A stretch of 64,000 nucleotides of DNA, taken from NCBI GenBank assembly GCA_030066985.1, contig JASJAN010000002.1, positions 58,531-122,530 of the forward strand. Direction: 5' to 3'. Source of the DNA: Desulfobacterales bacterium (GTDB taxonomy: Bacteria > Desulfobacterota > Desulfobacteria > Desulfobacterales > JAHEIW01). This document shows positions 8,838-17,976 of the stretch, piece by piece. The first letter of the stretch is position 1. Each line of letters begins with the position of its first letter. A program made the translations under genes and the position numbers. A model generated the notes under the pieces. The model saw only the letters and a program-made list of their open reading frames with translations, was not told the DNA's origin and did no database searches.

Positions 8838-9584
8838 TCATACCCTTGTCATGCCTTGAATCAGGGCCATGACATTTTGCCCGAGAACATCATGATTGTA
8901 TCCGCCTTCCAGAATAGCAAAACAGCCGCCTCCATTGGCGTCGGCAGTTGATCTAACCTGGCGGCCAATTTCTTCGTAATCCTCGGTGTAGAGTAGACCG
9001 CCCCAGTCTTCAGCGTGGTTATCGAAACCAGCGGAAATGCCGATCAAATCCGCCCGGCAGTTTTTCATAACCGTTTCCACCTCTTTAAGGTAATCGCTGC
9101 GGTTGCGGCCTTCGGTATTAATAACGGTCACCCAATTTCGCTTATCTAAAATATTTACCGTGCCGTCACCGAAATGATAATCGATATCCAGCACGCAGGC
9201 AGTTTTGATTTTTTTCTGGCGTCGCAGCGTCTCTAAGGCCACAGCCATGTTATTAAAAAAACAAAACCCCCAGGCTGAAGCCGCCGAGGCGTGATGCCCC
9301 GGGGGGCGGATCAGCCCGAAGCAGGGTTCAGACAGACCGATTTGAGCGGCCTGAATGGCGCCGCCAGCGGCCAGCGCGGCGATTTCGTATAATCCCTGGT
9401 TTTCAACCTGCTGGATATACATTTCGGTGTGGATGGCGGCAATGTGCTGACGGACGGCAGGCTCTGCTTGAATGAACGCTACGTGCGGTTCAATGGTATT
9501 GACGATGGCCTCCATGCGTCCGGCGGCGGCTGCCGGGTCACCGGTATATACCTTATAAAAATCCTCATGAAAAACGACTTTCAT
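8838..9584 (-). CDS. Histone deacetylase-family (acetylpolyamine/acetoin-type) zinc hydrolase
   Basis: 248 residues. The motifs of the arginase/deacetylase fold are all present: RPPGHHA with the paired active-site histidines, the zinc ligands in DIDYHFGDGT, the Asp in GISAGFDNHAEDWGG, and the transition-state Tyr in LEGGY. Bacterial members remove acetyl groups from polyamines, acetoin-pathway proteins or unknown small amides. It is shorter than the typical 300-plus residues because the N-terminal loop region is compact. Start ATG 9584 behind AAGGAATATATGAA. It stands alone, so the substrate is unassigned. Confidence 0.88.
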   Translation of the reverse strand: MKVVFHEDFYKVYTGDPAAAAGRMEAIVNTIEPHVAFIQAEPAVRQHIAAIHTEMYIQQVENQGLYEIAALAAGGAIQAAQIGLSEPCFGLIRPPGHHASAASAWGFCFFNNMAVALETLRRQKKIKTACVLDIDYHFGDGTVNILDKRNWVTVINTEGRNRSDYLKEVETVMKNCRADLIGISAGFDNHAEDWGGLLYTEDYEEIGRQVRSTADANGGGCFAILEGGYNHDVLGQNVMALIQGMTRV

Positions 9585-9904
9585 TTCATATATTCCTTTT
9601 TATACGTACACGAACAAAATTGTCAGGAAAATTCGCAAAGCTTATGATTGCATCAAACTTATGCAAATTCACACCATTTTGCAATCCGCTATATTTTTCA
9701 AAGAAGGGACGCCCAAAGACCAGGCCGATTCAAAAGTGGAGACCGCCTTCGGCGGATTAGTGCGCCTGAGGCGCATAGAATGCATTTTTGAGATGAGTTC
9801 TAAAAAAAAGGAACCAGAATTATTCTGATTCCTTTTTCGAACCCCCTTGTCGGGTACTGCCGTGGCACGTTCGGCCAGACAATTTACGGGCTGTGGCCCG
9901 TTTG
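9585..9904. other. Intergenic spacer with small GC palindromes
   Basis: No gene. It holds the truncated copy of the 27-nt repeat (9706-9715) and a CCGCC-TTC-GGCGG-ATTA palindrome (9743-9759). A related TAATCCGCC-nnn-GGCGGA family occurs at 18922-18939, 20462-20480 and 42919-42936. A GTGCGCCTGAGGCGCA stem follows, then a terminator. Confidence 0.55.
9806..9836. terminator. Bidirectional rho-independent terminator
   Basis: AAAAGGAA-c-CAGAAT paired with ATTCTG-a-TTCCTTTT, with A and T tracts on the two sides; 69 nt beyond the stop of the small secreted protein gene on the minus strand. Confidence 0.7.
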
Positions 9905-10237
9905 TTATTTTTTCATACTGCTTTTAATCGGCGTGACTGTAACCGATTTAATACCGTCTTTAACATCCATCGTCACTTTGTTTTTCCAATCACCATCATC
10001 GTGCCAAACCACGTAGTAGTGTCCGTTGTCCAGGCTCACATTTAAGTCCACTGTTTCGGAAGCCTTGAGCTCGCCGCCCGCCAGGTTGAACGGATGCGGC
10101 CAGTCATAAGTGTGATCGATCCAATACAGCAGGTAAAACATTTTTTTGTTGGTGGTGTTGTCAAACTTGATGGAAAAATTGGCAAATGCGATGGCAGGCA
10201 GTAAAATGATGACCAGAACAAATATTAATTTTTTCAT
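9905..10237 (-). CDS. Small secreted protein of unknown function
   Basis: 110 residues: a clear signal peptide (MKKLIFVLVIILLPAIAFA), then a mature part of about 90 residues beginning NFSIKFDNTTNKKMFYLLYW. The spacing of aromatic residues and the alternating pattern suggest a small beta-sandwich (HYYVVWHDDGDW, KSVTVTPI). No family recognised. Start supported by an AGGAGCC-type site upstream (complement of GGCTCCT at 10242-10248). Monocistronic with its own terminator. Confidence 0.7.
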   Translation of the reverse strand: MKKLIFVLVIILLPAIAFANFSIKFDNTTNKKMFYLLYWIDHTYDWPHPFNLAGGELKASETVDLNVSLDNGHYYVVWHDDGDWKNKVTMDVKDGIKSVTVTPIKSSMKK

Positions 10238-10716
10238 AGGCGGCTCCTGAAACGATTTCGACGTTTAACAGCTTGTCTCTATTATTATTATCGCCATAAA
10301 TGCCGTAACACTTTAATAAAAATGCACGGATTGAACCTTATTCTCAGACAGGATCTACAGGATTTTGAGGATAATTCTCTTAGTCGCTCTCCAGACGAGA
10401 GCGACTAAACTCAATCCGCTTTCAGCGGAATAAACTATTTCGGTATTCAACCTAAAGCGGGGAAGACTCCAAATTTCTGGATTATATATTCAGTTCATGA
10501 AAGTACGTAATATTCGCCGCAGGCGATAGGGTTTGGCCGTTATCTTCCGGATAACGGCCAAAAGAAATCCTGATAATACTGCTTGGCGCGGCGTAGCTCG
10601 CCAGAGCGAAGACGGGTAAATCCTGTCTAAAAAGCTTTATATGATGTTGAACGGAGTTGCGAAAAGGAATGAAGCGTGGAAGTGGAATATTTAGGAAGAA
10701 ATCCAAATAATATATA
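10238..10716. repeat. Intergenic region with three perfect hairpins
   Basis: No gene. Hairpins: TTAGTCGCTCT / AGAGCGACTAA (10380-10390 / 10398-10408), TCCGCTTTCAGCGGA (about 10414-10428), and TTTGGCCGTTATC / GATAACGGCCAAA (10532-10544 / 10550-10562). None has a following T tract, so they look like dispersed palindromes rather than terminators. A 147-codon frame reaching into the TetR gene is a shadow. Confidence 0.55.
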
Positions 10717-10734
10717 AACCGGTTGGTATATTTT
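10717..10734 (-). promoter_or_regulatory. Candidate TetR operator, distal copy
   Basis: AACCGGTTGGTATATTTT, the exact reverse complement of the 18-mer at 11348-11365, overlapping the tetR stop codon. It contains the palindrome AACCGGTT. Confidence 0.55.
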
Positions 10735-11332
10735 ATTGTTTTTGGAGCTGTTGGATGTAAAAATGCAGCTCGTTGACGGCCTGATCCAAAATAGCGGGGT
10801 CGCGGTTGCAGGCATGCAGGGCAGCGGCGCCGTTTAACGCCATGATGATGTGGCGGGCAATGGCATTGAAATTCAGGTTGTCTTTGAGCCTTCCCTGCTG
10901 ATGGGCCTGTTTGAGCCAGGCGCATAGCAGGCCGGCAAGCTGGTCAAAACCTTGCATTATATGACTGCTCAGGGCGGCTGATTGACCGGAAAGCTCCACC
11001 AGCATGCTGTGGAAAAAGCAGCCGCCTTCAAATACCTGATTTCCAAGCTTGTGTTTAATATCATTGTCAATCAGCAGCTGGATGCGCTGCAGCGGATCGG
11101 AAACAGCGGCGATACCCTCAAAAACGACATCCCGCCAGATACGCATGGCTTCATCGTATACCGCATACCAGAGCGTTTCCTTGCTGGCAAAATGCCCATA
11201 GAATCCGCCCTTGGTCAAATCAGTAGCGGCCGTGATGTCATTAATCGAGGTGTTGAAATAACCTTTGATGCAGAACAACTGCAAAGATTTTTCAATGATG
11301 TGCTGACGTGTTTGAATGCCTTTGGCAGCCAA
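10733..11332 (-). CDS. TetR/AcrR-family transcriptional regulator
   Basis: 199 residues. The N-terminal helix-turn-helix is well conserved (TRQHIIEKSLQLFCIKGYF, then SINDITAATDLTKGGFYGHF). The C-terminal ligand-binding domain is all-alpha and without a recognisable ligand signature. One 18-nt sequence containing AACCGGTT lies 15 nt upstream of the start and again, inverted, at the stop codon, suggesting autorepression and possible looping. No enzyme or efflux gene is close on the same strand, so its other targets are unknown. Confidence 0.9.
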   Translation of the reverse strand: MAAKGIQTRQHIIEKSLQLFCIKGYFNTSINDITAATDLTKGGFYGHFASKETLWYAVYDEAMRIWRDVVFEGIAAVSDPLQRIQLLIDNDIKHKLGNQVFEGGCFFHSMLVELSGQSAALSSHIMQGFDQLAGLLCAWLKQAHQQGRLKDNLNFNAIARHIIMALNGAAALHACNRDPAILDQAVNELHFYIQQLQKQ

Positions 11333-11347
11333 TTAAGCCTCCAACAT

Positions 11348-11365
11348 AAAATATACCAACCGGTT
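11348..11365 (+). promoter_or_regulatory. Candidate TetR operator in the tetR promoter
   Basis: AAAATATACCAACCGGTT lies 16-33 nt upstream of the tetR start, the usual place for an autoregulatory operator. It matches the copy at 10717-10734 over all 18 bases in inverted orientation. Confidence 0.6.
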
Positions 11366-11525
11366 ATTATATAAATCGAATTTTTATCATTTGTCAAAGT
11401 AAATTTTGGGCATTTATCGGTCGGAAGACCAACATCAGGGAAGACGAAGTCAATAGATTTGCTGGGTTTATCTCGGATACAGACCGACTTGTGGAGAGAT
11501 GGCCTGTCGCGGGTAGCTTTGGCAC

Positions 11526-12089
11526 TTACCAGATCTGCTCAAGCGGGTGGATCAGTTGATACTTGTCCGGATTTTTCTGTATGAAATCCCAGATGTCGTC
11601 TGGCTGGGCGGCTCCCGGCTCAACATTAAAGTCTTTGCCTGCTTTGGCAAAGGCATAAGCCACCAACCACGAGCAGATCGGGTAATCTTTGCTTTGTAAA
11701 ATTTTGCGAAAAACATAAGCGCCCAAAAGCAGCCAATCCAGCAGATGGCCGATCACCGTAAAAATGCCGTACCTTTTGCCCACCTGGGCCACTGCCTTTT
11801 CGACGATTGTATCGGTTTCAGCAGACGTCAGGTTGATCGGGCGATAGATGGCCACCTTGTCATGACTAAATGGACCGTAGCGCTTCCACAATTTATGCTT
11901 GCGAACGCGCAACAGGGTTTCAACCACCTGGCTGTTTTCCAGATCACCTTCGGTCACCACAATACCGGTGTGGTTCACTTTGGTTCTGCTCTCACCGATG
12001 GTGCGCGTAAAAAACCGAATGAGTTTTGAAAAAAACCCGGCACCATAGGTCAGGAACACATCACCGGGAAGCAAATTAACCTTATCCAC
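11526..12089 (-). CDS. Permuted NlpC/P60-like (YiiX/YebB-type) papain-fold protein
   Basis: 187 residues. The order of motifs is that of the circularly permuted papain-like fold: GDVFLTYG and NHTGIVV with the catalytic His in the N-terminal half, then the nucleophile in YPICSWLVAYAFAKAG in the C-terminal half. Members are amidases, acyltransferases or uncharacterised lipid-linked enzymes. A hydrophobic stretch (FTVIGHLLDWLLLGAYVF) may contact membrane. Translation likely begins at GTG 12089 behind a GAGGAGGAGGAGG tract. The role is unassigned. Confidence 0.72.
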   Translation of the reverse strand: MDKVNLLPGDVFLTYGAGFFSKLIRFFTRTIGESRTKVNHTGIVVTEGDLENSQVVETLLRVRKHKLWKRYGPFSHDKVAIYRPINLTSAETDTIVEKAVAQVGKRYGIFTVIGHLLDWLLLGAYVFRKILQSKDYPICSWLVAYAFAKAGKDFNVEPGAAQPDDIWDFIQKNPDKYQLIHPLEQIW

Positions 12090-12195
12090 ATCCTCCTCCT
12101 CCTCAATCCTGCATGAAAATTAGTGATAAATGATACATTAATCAGGCGATACGCGAAAATTTCTCCTGCTGTAAACAGATCATTTTTTGAGACGG

Positions 12196-12732
12196 CTATT
12201 TGACATATTTGTGCAATTCCAAATTTCCGTCAATGAATTTCAGGTTGTATTTAAAAATATCAATCTTCCAGACAGGCCCGATTTTTTTCAGGTGAAAATT
12301 ATAGCTGCCGACGAAGGTACGGCTGTTCTGCCCTGTGACGTTGGGCAAATAATGAAAGGCAATGCCATAGCAGAAAACATCCGCCTCATCTGCTTTTAAG
12401 GAGACATCGTAGTTGCCGGCCTGGTGATGGATGGCTTTCAACCCTTTAAGTCCCTGGGCCCAGCCATCTGCTATTTGCTGTGGCGTTAATTTGTTGGGCT
12501 CACCGCCCATGACAGAGGTCATATCAAGCACAACTTCATCAGCAAAACAGGCTTTGACGCCTTCCCAATCCCGGTTGTCGGTGCTGACAAACAGGCGGTT
12601 GACAGTTTTGATGACGTTTTTCTCTTCAACTAAAGCGTTGGTCTGTTTTTCAAGCGCCGTCACGCTTGTTTCCTGGGTATGGCTACATGCAACCGTAAGC
12701 AGGATTAACAAAAAAAGGAAAAAGGTTTTCAT
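12196..12732 (-). CDS. Lipoprotein with SnoaL/NTF2-like domain
   Basis: 178 residues. A lipoprotein signal with lipobox TVAC (FFLFLLILLTVAC) places it on the outer face of a membrane. The mature part is a SnoaL-type alpha+beta barrel: the helix LVEEKNVIKTVNRLFVSTDNRDW, then CFADEVVLDM, then the strands YNFHLKKIGPVWKIDIFKYNLKF. Such domains bind small hydrophobic ligands or act as isomerases or hydrolases, but no catalytic residue set can be assigned. Monocistronic. Confidence 0.75.
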   Translation of the reverse strand: MKTFFLFLLILLTVACSHTQETSVTALEKQTNALVEEKNVIKTVNRLFVSTDNRDWEGVKACFADEVVLDMTSVMGGEPNKLTPQQIADGWAQGLKGLKAIHHQAGNYDVSLKADEADVFCYGIAFHYLPNVTGQNSRTFVGSYNFHLKKIGPVWKIDIFKYNLKFIDGNLELHKYVK

Positions 12733-12957
12733 ATCGCCTCCTCTATTGCGACTCTTTGATCATAATTTCAAGCTGATATTCGATTTAGAAGTAAGAAATG
12801 AGATTGGAAACCAAAAATAACAAAAAATTGAAAATGGTTTTTAAAATAACGTGCGCTGGGGATCGAAAATTCCTATACCTTATCAGTTTGCAGGCGGTCA
12901 AATGAAAATTAATTTTGCCATACCCGGTCAGACGAAGATTGGGGTCTTACGTTTCAC

Positions 12958-13881
12958 TTAATGACTGCTGGTCGATTGTCGGGCCATGCCCAGATATATG
13001 GCCGCCAGGGCAATCAGCACACCCAGCCAGTTGAACAGGGTGGTCGGTCTTTGAAAAAACAAAACGTCCCAGACAAACGCCAGCGTGGGCTGAAGCAATA
13101 GAATCAAGCCTGAAAAAGATGCGCGAACTTTCGGTAGGGCGTTGGTGATCAGAATCCAGCCGACGGTATGGCTGAGCAGGCCCAAGGCAAGCAGGGCCAA
13201 CAGGCTCTGCAGATCCGGTATCTTAAATGAAGTTTGCCTGAAGACAATCTCTGCCCCTAAAAAGATGGCCGTGGTCAATGAGACCATCATCAGCACATAA
13301 AAAAAAGAAGTGCCCATCTGGTCAGCCTGCAGTTGACGAAGCGACAGCAAAAATCCCGCATAGCAAATCGCTGCCGCCAGGCCGTAATAAACGCCGATGC
13401 GATATTGGATTTGCAGGTCGGACCAGCTAACCCCAACGATCATAAACAGACCCACAAAAGCAAGGGGCAAGGATACCAGGTAAATCCATCGCATCGGCTC
13501 CTTTAAAAACAGCACCCCGACCGCGGCCAGAATGAACACCTGAAAGTTCGGCAGAATCGTGCCCAGCCCCGGGCCGATGTATTCAATGCTGTAATGATAC
13601 AGCCACAGGTCCAGGCCCAGCAGAAAACCGCATAGCAGACTCAACAATAGATGGCGCAGACCGAACCAGCGCAGCTCACGACGATACAGTGCCGCCAGCA
13701 GCAAAGCAGCGCCACCGAAAAAAACCCGGTAGAAGGCGGAAACATTTGGCGCCACATGGGCCACCTTAACCCAGACACCGGTAAAACTGATCAGCACAGC
13801 TCCGATGACAAGGATCAGCAAAGTGAGTTGTTGCGTCTGGCTTTTTAAGCGTTGGGCGCTGTCCATGGAATTGGAATCCAT
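12958..13881 (-). CDS. EamA-family (DMT superfamily) permease
   Basis: 307 residues with ten predicted membrane helices in two EamA repeats: first half from LTLLILVIGAVLISFTGVWV, second half from IGVYYGLAAAICYAGFLLSL to WLGVLIALAAIYLGMA. The family exports metabolites such as amino acids or nucleosides, or takes up some organic compounds; substrate unknown. The two-M start (MDSNSMDSAQ) leaves a 5-residue ambiguity. No co-transcribed partner. Confidence 0.87.
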   Translation of the reverse strand: MDSNSMDSAQRLKSQTQQLTLLILVIGAVLISFTGVWVKVAHVAPNVSAFYRVFFGGAALLLAALYRRELRWFGLRHLLLSLLCGFLLGLDLWLYHYSIEYIGPGLGTILPNFQVFILAAVGVLFLKEPMRWIYLVSLPLAFVGLFMIVGVSWSDLQIQYRIGVYYGLAAAICYAGFLLSLRQLQADQMGTSFFYVLMMVSLTTAIFLGAEIVFRQTSFKIPDLQSLLALLALGLLSHTVGWILITNALPKVRASFSGLILLLQPTLAFVWDVLFFQRPTTLFNWLGVLIALAAIYLGMARQSTSSH

Positions 13882-14148
13882 ACCATCATATGCATGTCTT
13901 AAATTTATTGGTTATATATAGGGCTGTCGTTACCGCCACCGCCAGAGCCAAATCCTGCCCGTTTAGGCCTTAAAACATCTGAGGCCTGCCTATTATGGTA
14001 TTCGAAGCTTTTTTGCAACCATAGCGTTTCAAGCTTCGATTTCGAGTGTCAAATGCCAATAAAACGATGGACGTCTGTATTTTAGTTGCTTATATTAGTG
14101 CGGGTTAAAATGGACTTTGTAACCGGGGAATGATCAGCCGATTAAAAA

Positions 14149-14733
14149 ATGAACAAACCTTCTGAAAAATTTGTCAACTACTATGAGCTGCTGGAAGTGG
14201 ATCCACAAGCCGGGCCCCAGGAGATCAAGCAGGCCTATCTCAAGCAGGTCAAACTATGGCACCCGGATAAAAATCGCGATCGTACGGCGCAGGCGGAAGA
14301 AAAAACCAAAGTGCTCAATCAGGCCTATCATGTACTGTCTGATACCGAAGGCCGCAAAAACTACGACCGCATGCTCCGATTTACAAGAGGCAAGGATTTT
14401 ACAGAATTCATAAACGATGATGCCATTCGCAATAAACTCAATAAGGCTTACCCATCCTTAAGAAAGGTCCTTGAAAATGTTGCTGAGCTGTATGCGCTGT
14501 TCAAAGACGCGGTCAAAGGCGAATACAAACTGCACTCGGCCAATATTGCCATGATTGGCGGTGGCTTGCTGTATTTCATCCTACCCGCAGATCTGATCCC
14601 GGATTTCATTCCCCTGGTTGGGTATTTAGATGATCTGGCGGTCTTAACCACGATTATGAATTCGTTAAAGGGTGAAATAAATGCATATCGCACCTGGAGA
14701 AAAACCGGATTAAAGGGACAATTCCAAAAATAA
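14149..14733 (+). CDS. J-domain protein fused to a DUF1232 (YkvA-like) membrane domain
   Basis: 194 residues. Residues about 8-70 form a J domain (NYYELLEVDPQAGPQEIK, HPD tripeptide in WHPDKN), which stimulates DnaK ATPase. After a linker, residues about 135-185 match DUF1232 (GGLLYFILPADLIPDFIPL, GYLDDLAVL), a short domain with one or two hydrophobic segments. The fusion lacks the G/F and zinc regions of true DnaJ, so it likely recruits DnaK to a specific membrane client. Spacing to the following lipoprotein gene (135 nt, AT-rich) suggests separate transcription. Confidence 0.88.
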   Translation: MNKPSEKFVNYYELLEVDPQAGPQEIKQAYLKQVKLWHPDKNRDRTAQAEEKTKVLNQAYHVLSDTEGRKNYDRMLRFTRGKDFTEFINDDAIRNKLNKAYPSLRKVLENVAELYALFKDAVKGEYKLHSANIAMIGGGLLYFILPADLIPDFIPLVGYLDDLAVLTTIMNSLKGEINAYRTWRKTGLKGQFQK

Positions 14734-14868
14734 TAGCCAAAATTTTTGTTGATTTCTCGAATTTTATTATATATAGATTAAAACCGAATTAAATCGCTTT
14801 TGACGTCTATACTTGTTGAATTTGATTCAGTAATCTGACTTCTATAAAACTATTGTTGGAGGCTCTAA

Positions 14869-15195
14869 ATGTTTAAAACCAAGACGACTCTCAAATTTGT
14901 GGTGGTGCTGACTGCGATTGCGGGGCTCCTGTTCGTGGTGGGATGCGGAGACTCACAAGAAAAGCAACAGATGACTCAATTTATCCAGGAATTTGGCGGT
15001 GTTGTGCAGGAATACGCCAAAGCCGAAGATGGCCAAAAAGCAGAATTAGAGGCGAAATTAACTTCCCTTATGTCCAAGTGGACCCAGATGAAAATAGATA
15101 TGGGCAGTAATATTACACCTCAAGCGTTAGATAAACTGGATGCCGAGTATCAAAAATTAGCCAAGGAATTTAAATCCCTTTCCGGTAAATCATAA
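14869..15195 (+). CDS. Small helical lipoprotein of unknown function
   Basis: 108 residues. The signal ends in lipobox VVGC (about residue 26). The mature part is highly charged and helical (QEKQQMTQFIQEFGGVVQEY, then AELEAKLTSLMSKWTQMK). It probably forms a short helical bundle or coiled coil at the cell envelope. A TTGGAGGCTCTAA site precedes the ATG, and a GC-rich terminator follows. No family recognised. Confidence 0.7.
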   Translation: MFKTKTTLKFVVVLTAIAGLLFVVGCGDSQEKQQMTQFIQEFGGVVQEYAKAEDGQKAELEAKLTSLMSKWTQMKIDMGSNITPQALDKLDAEYQKLAKEFKSLSGKS

Positions 15196-15290
15196 AATAG
15201 TTTTTTTGCCGCCAACGGTTTAGGGCCGGCTGATAGAATAAAATAACAACATTTGACCCCATCTTTGTTTCTCTTTTATACCGAATTAGC

Positions 15291-15322
15291 GGGGCGCAGG
15301 ATAACCTGCGCCCTGGCTTTTT
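15291..15322 (+). terminator. Rho-independent terminator
   Basis: Stem GGCGCAGG / CCTGCGCC (15293-15300 / 15305-15312), then CTGGCTTTTTT; about 100 nt beyond the small lipoprotein gene. Confidence 0.65.
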
Positions 15323-15469
15323 TGGAGCCTTGTCCTGCCTTGTTTGATTGCCCGCTTTGTATTGTCCATCAGTTCAAATGAAGCGCCGCATGACGATGTG
15401 ACGATGGGCGCCATTAAAGTAAGATAAATTCGACACGGACTTCAATCCGACAACACCGAGCACCAAATA

Positions 15470-15955
15470 TTATTGGCCAGCCTCAACAACGGAATACTGC
15501 AACTGCCCTAAATTAAGATCGGTGTCGGGCAGTTCCTGAATGATGCTGACTTCCCAATCACCCAGACGTTCGGTTGGGATTTTTTTCCAGGTTCGATACC
15601 GCAGAGAGCCGGGGAGCTCGAGGTTGCTGACGCTTCGAACTTTATTATTGCGCTTGAAATGAATGATGATGTCGGGTTGATCTCCGGCAGGCACAAGGAA
15701 ATTCATCCATAAAAAGACTTCCCGGTCTTTCTCAATTTGTCCCCCGGTAACCACTTCCTGGCATTCGTATTTGTAAGGTCCTTCTTCATAAATCTGGGCA
15801 CATAATTTGTACGCTACCAGGACGGCACCCATGCCTTTACCCTGATAATAGTAATCAATTACTTTTTGGGCTTCCGCGGGTGTGGGTTTTTCCTGTGCCA
15901 GCAGGATCGACGGCAGACAAAATAGCAAAAAAAGAAGCAGTCCTATTTTTTTCAT
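15470..15955 (-). CDS. Secreted protein of unknown function
   Basis: 161 residues with a signal peptide (GLLLFLLFCLPSILLAQ) and a mature part of about 140 residues. Two cysteines (YKLCAQIYEEG and YKYECQEVV) could form a disulfide. The remainder alternates strands (EVFLWMNFLVPAGDQPDIII, RYRTWKKIPTERLGDWEVSI), resembling a small beta-rich periplasmic domain. No family recognised. AGGAGGTAAT precedes the ATG (complement of 15957-15966). Monocistronic. Confidence 0.65.
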   Translation of the reverse strand: MKKIGLLLFLLFCLPSILLAQEKPTPAEAQKVIDYYYQGKGMGAVLVAYKLCAQIYEEGPYKYECQEVVTGGQIEKDREVFLWMNFLVPAGDQPDIIIHFKRNNKVRSVSNLELPGSLRYRTWKKIPTERLGDWEVSIIQELPDTDLNLGQLQYSVVEAGQ

Positions 15956-16149
15956 ATTACCTCCTTATCCTATAATTCTGCTGAAACCATTTTGAGATTT
16001 GTCCAGGGACATAACATGTGAGTGCAATTTTTATGCTGAACCCTGTATTTTAAAATTTGTTAGAAATTTAAGAGGTTATACTATTGGCAGGCAACCGGCA
16101 CACAGGAAAGGATAAAAAAAGTAGACACCGGTGGATATTTTTCTGCAAT

Positions 16150-17976
16150 TTAAAGGTTTGAAACCACCTTTCCGTAAATTTGCTCGATCTCTTCAGCAAA
16201 TTTTTCATAAATATTGGCGCGTCTGACCTTCATGGTCGCCGTCATTTCATCATCATCATGATCCAGTTCTTTGGTCAGCAGCAAAAACTTGCGCACATTC
16301 TCCACCCGCGCGAAACGCTCATTGACTCGGTCCACTTCTTGCTGAATCATCCTGCGAACTTCGGACAAACGGGCCAAAGATTTAAAATTGGTATAGGGCA
16401 GGCGCTGATCTGTAGCCCACTTGCCCGTATTTTCAAAGTCGATTTGGATCAGAGCGGAAACGAATTTTCTGCCATCGCCCAGTATAATCGCCTCCTTGAT
16501 GTACGGGCTGACTTTAAGTTCGTTCTCCAGCAAAGACGGGGCGATGTTTTTCCCCCCCGAGGTAATCAAGATATCTTTTTTGCGGTCCACAATGGCCAGG
16601 TGCCCGTCTTCATCCACCTCTGCGATATCACCTGTCAAAAGCCATCCATCCACTACTGTTTTCTCAGTGGCCTCGGGATTTTTATAGTAGCCAGCAAAGA
16701 TGCTCGGCCCTCGCTTCATCAATTCCCCGTCCGGACCGAGTTGATAGGCGATGCAGCTGATCGGCTTGCCGACCGTTCCCAGCTTTATATCATCGCCCAT
16801 ATGGATGAAAGACAGGCCGGTGCATTCGGTCATGCCGTATCCTTCCTTGGCCTGGATGCCGATGGCGTGAAAAAAACGCAGCACTTCCGGGCTGACCTTG
16901 GCTGCCGCCGAAAAACACAGGCGCACCTTGCGAAGACCCACATAGTTTTGCAGCGCCCGAAACATCAACCCATAGGCCGTCCATCGGCCCAGCTTCAAGC
17001 CCGCACCGATTTTCTTTTTGGCCAATCGCCGGTCACATACCTGGTACCCGATAGCCATGCACCACTTAAAGAGCCAGCGTTTAAGCCAACTGGAATCCTC
17101 AATTTTAACGGTTATGGAGTTTTGAAGTTTTTCCCAGATACGGGGAACGCCAAGGAAAACGGTGGGTGCAATCTCCCGAAGATCGCTCTGGATGGTGGCC
17201 ACACTTTCGGCAAAGTTGACCGTAATCCCTAAATGGATCGGCAGGTACAAACTGAAAATCTGCTCAGCGACATGACATAGAGGCAGATAAGACACCGCGC
17301 TGTCTTTTTCATCAGCTTCCAGAGCCTCGGATGTCGCCAGGGTAGTGGCTTCGATGTTGCGGTGGTTGACCATGGCCCCTTTGGGCAGGCCGGTGGTGCC
17401 CGAGGTGTAAATCATCATGCAAACATCTTCGGCACGCCCTTTTTGTACCTGGCGCTCAAAAAGATCCGGCTGCTCCTCAGCCAGTTCCTGGCCCAGCACT
17501 TCCACGGCTTGAAAGGAGATGATGTTATCTTTCGGATAATTTCTCAATCCCTTCATGTCTTTGACGATGATTTTTATAAGCTTGGGAAGATCCTGCAGAA
17601 CTTGCAGAACCTTGTCGGTCTGCTCCTGGTCCTCACAGACCACGATCACCGAATCAGAGTGTTTGACAACATAATGGACTTCCGGGTATGGGCTGGTGGG
17701 GTAGACCCCCAGGGGCACACCGCCCAAGCTGATGCAGCCCAGACTGGCGTATAGCCATTCGCAGCAATTCTCACTGAGGATCGATAGATGATCGCCCCGC
17801 TTGAAACCCAAGCGCACAAGCCCCAGCGCGAAATGCTTCACATGCGACTGATATTGATTCCAGGTGACGTTTTGCCAGATGCCAAAATCCTTTTCCCGCA
17901 GAGCGATCTGCTGGCCGCGCTCGGCGACACGCTCTAAAAATGACTGTATCAGGGTTTTACCGCTCAGCTCAGCCAT
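16150..17976 (-). CDS. Long-chain acyl-CoA synthetase (AMP-forming), FadD15-like
   Basis: 608 residues. ANL-superfamily motifs are intact: the P-loop IYTSGTTGLPKGAM, the A5 motif GYGMTECTG, the ATP-ribose Asp in LLTGDIAEVDEDG, and the hinge DRKKDILITSGGKNIAP. The enzyme converts a carboxylate, ATP and CoA to acyl-CoA. The start (GGAGGAAACG-ATG) overlaps the end of the upstream livF-like gene by 13 nt, showing translational coupling. Its place as last gene of an ABC importer operon suggests it activates the imported acid. Chain length or an aromatic substrate cannot be settled from sequence. Confidence 0.92.
   Translation of the reverse strand: MAELSGKTLIQSFLERVAERGQQIALREKDFGIWQNVTWNQYQSHVKHFALGLVRLGFKRGDHLSILSENCCEWLYASLGCISLGGVPLGVYPTSPYPEVHYVVKHSDSVIVVCEDQEQTDKVLQVLQDLPKLIKIIVKDMKGLRNYPKDNIISFQAVEVLGQELAEEQPDLFERQVQKGRAEDVCMMIYTSGTTGLPKGAMVNHRNIEATTLATSEALEADEKDSAVSYLPLCHVAEQIFSLYLPIHLGITVNFAESVATIQSDLREIAPTVFLGVPRIWEKLQNSITVKIEDSSWLKRWLFKWCMAIGYQVCDRRLAKKKIGAGLKLGRWTAYGLMFRALQNYVGLRKVRLCFSAAAKVSPEVLRFFHAIGIQAKEGYGMTECTGLSFIHMGDDIKLGTVGKPISCIAYQLGPDGELMKRGPSIFAGYYKNPEATEKTVVDGWLLTGDIAEVDEDGHLAIVDRKKDILITSGGKNIAPSLLENELKVSPYIKEAIILGDGRKFVSALIQIDFENTGKWATDQRLPYTNFKSLARLSEVRRMIQQEVDRVNERFARVENVRKFLLLTKELDHDDDEMTATMKVRRANIYEKFAEEIEQIYGKVVSNL

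Noticed and set aside
10482..10925. 147-codon frame on the minus strand
   Set aside because: It overlaps the TetR gene out of frame and otherwise covers hairpins; low-complexity composition.
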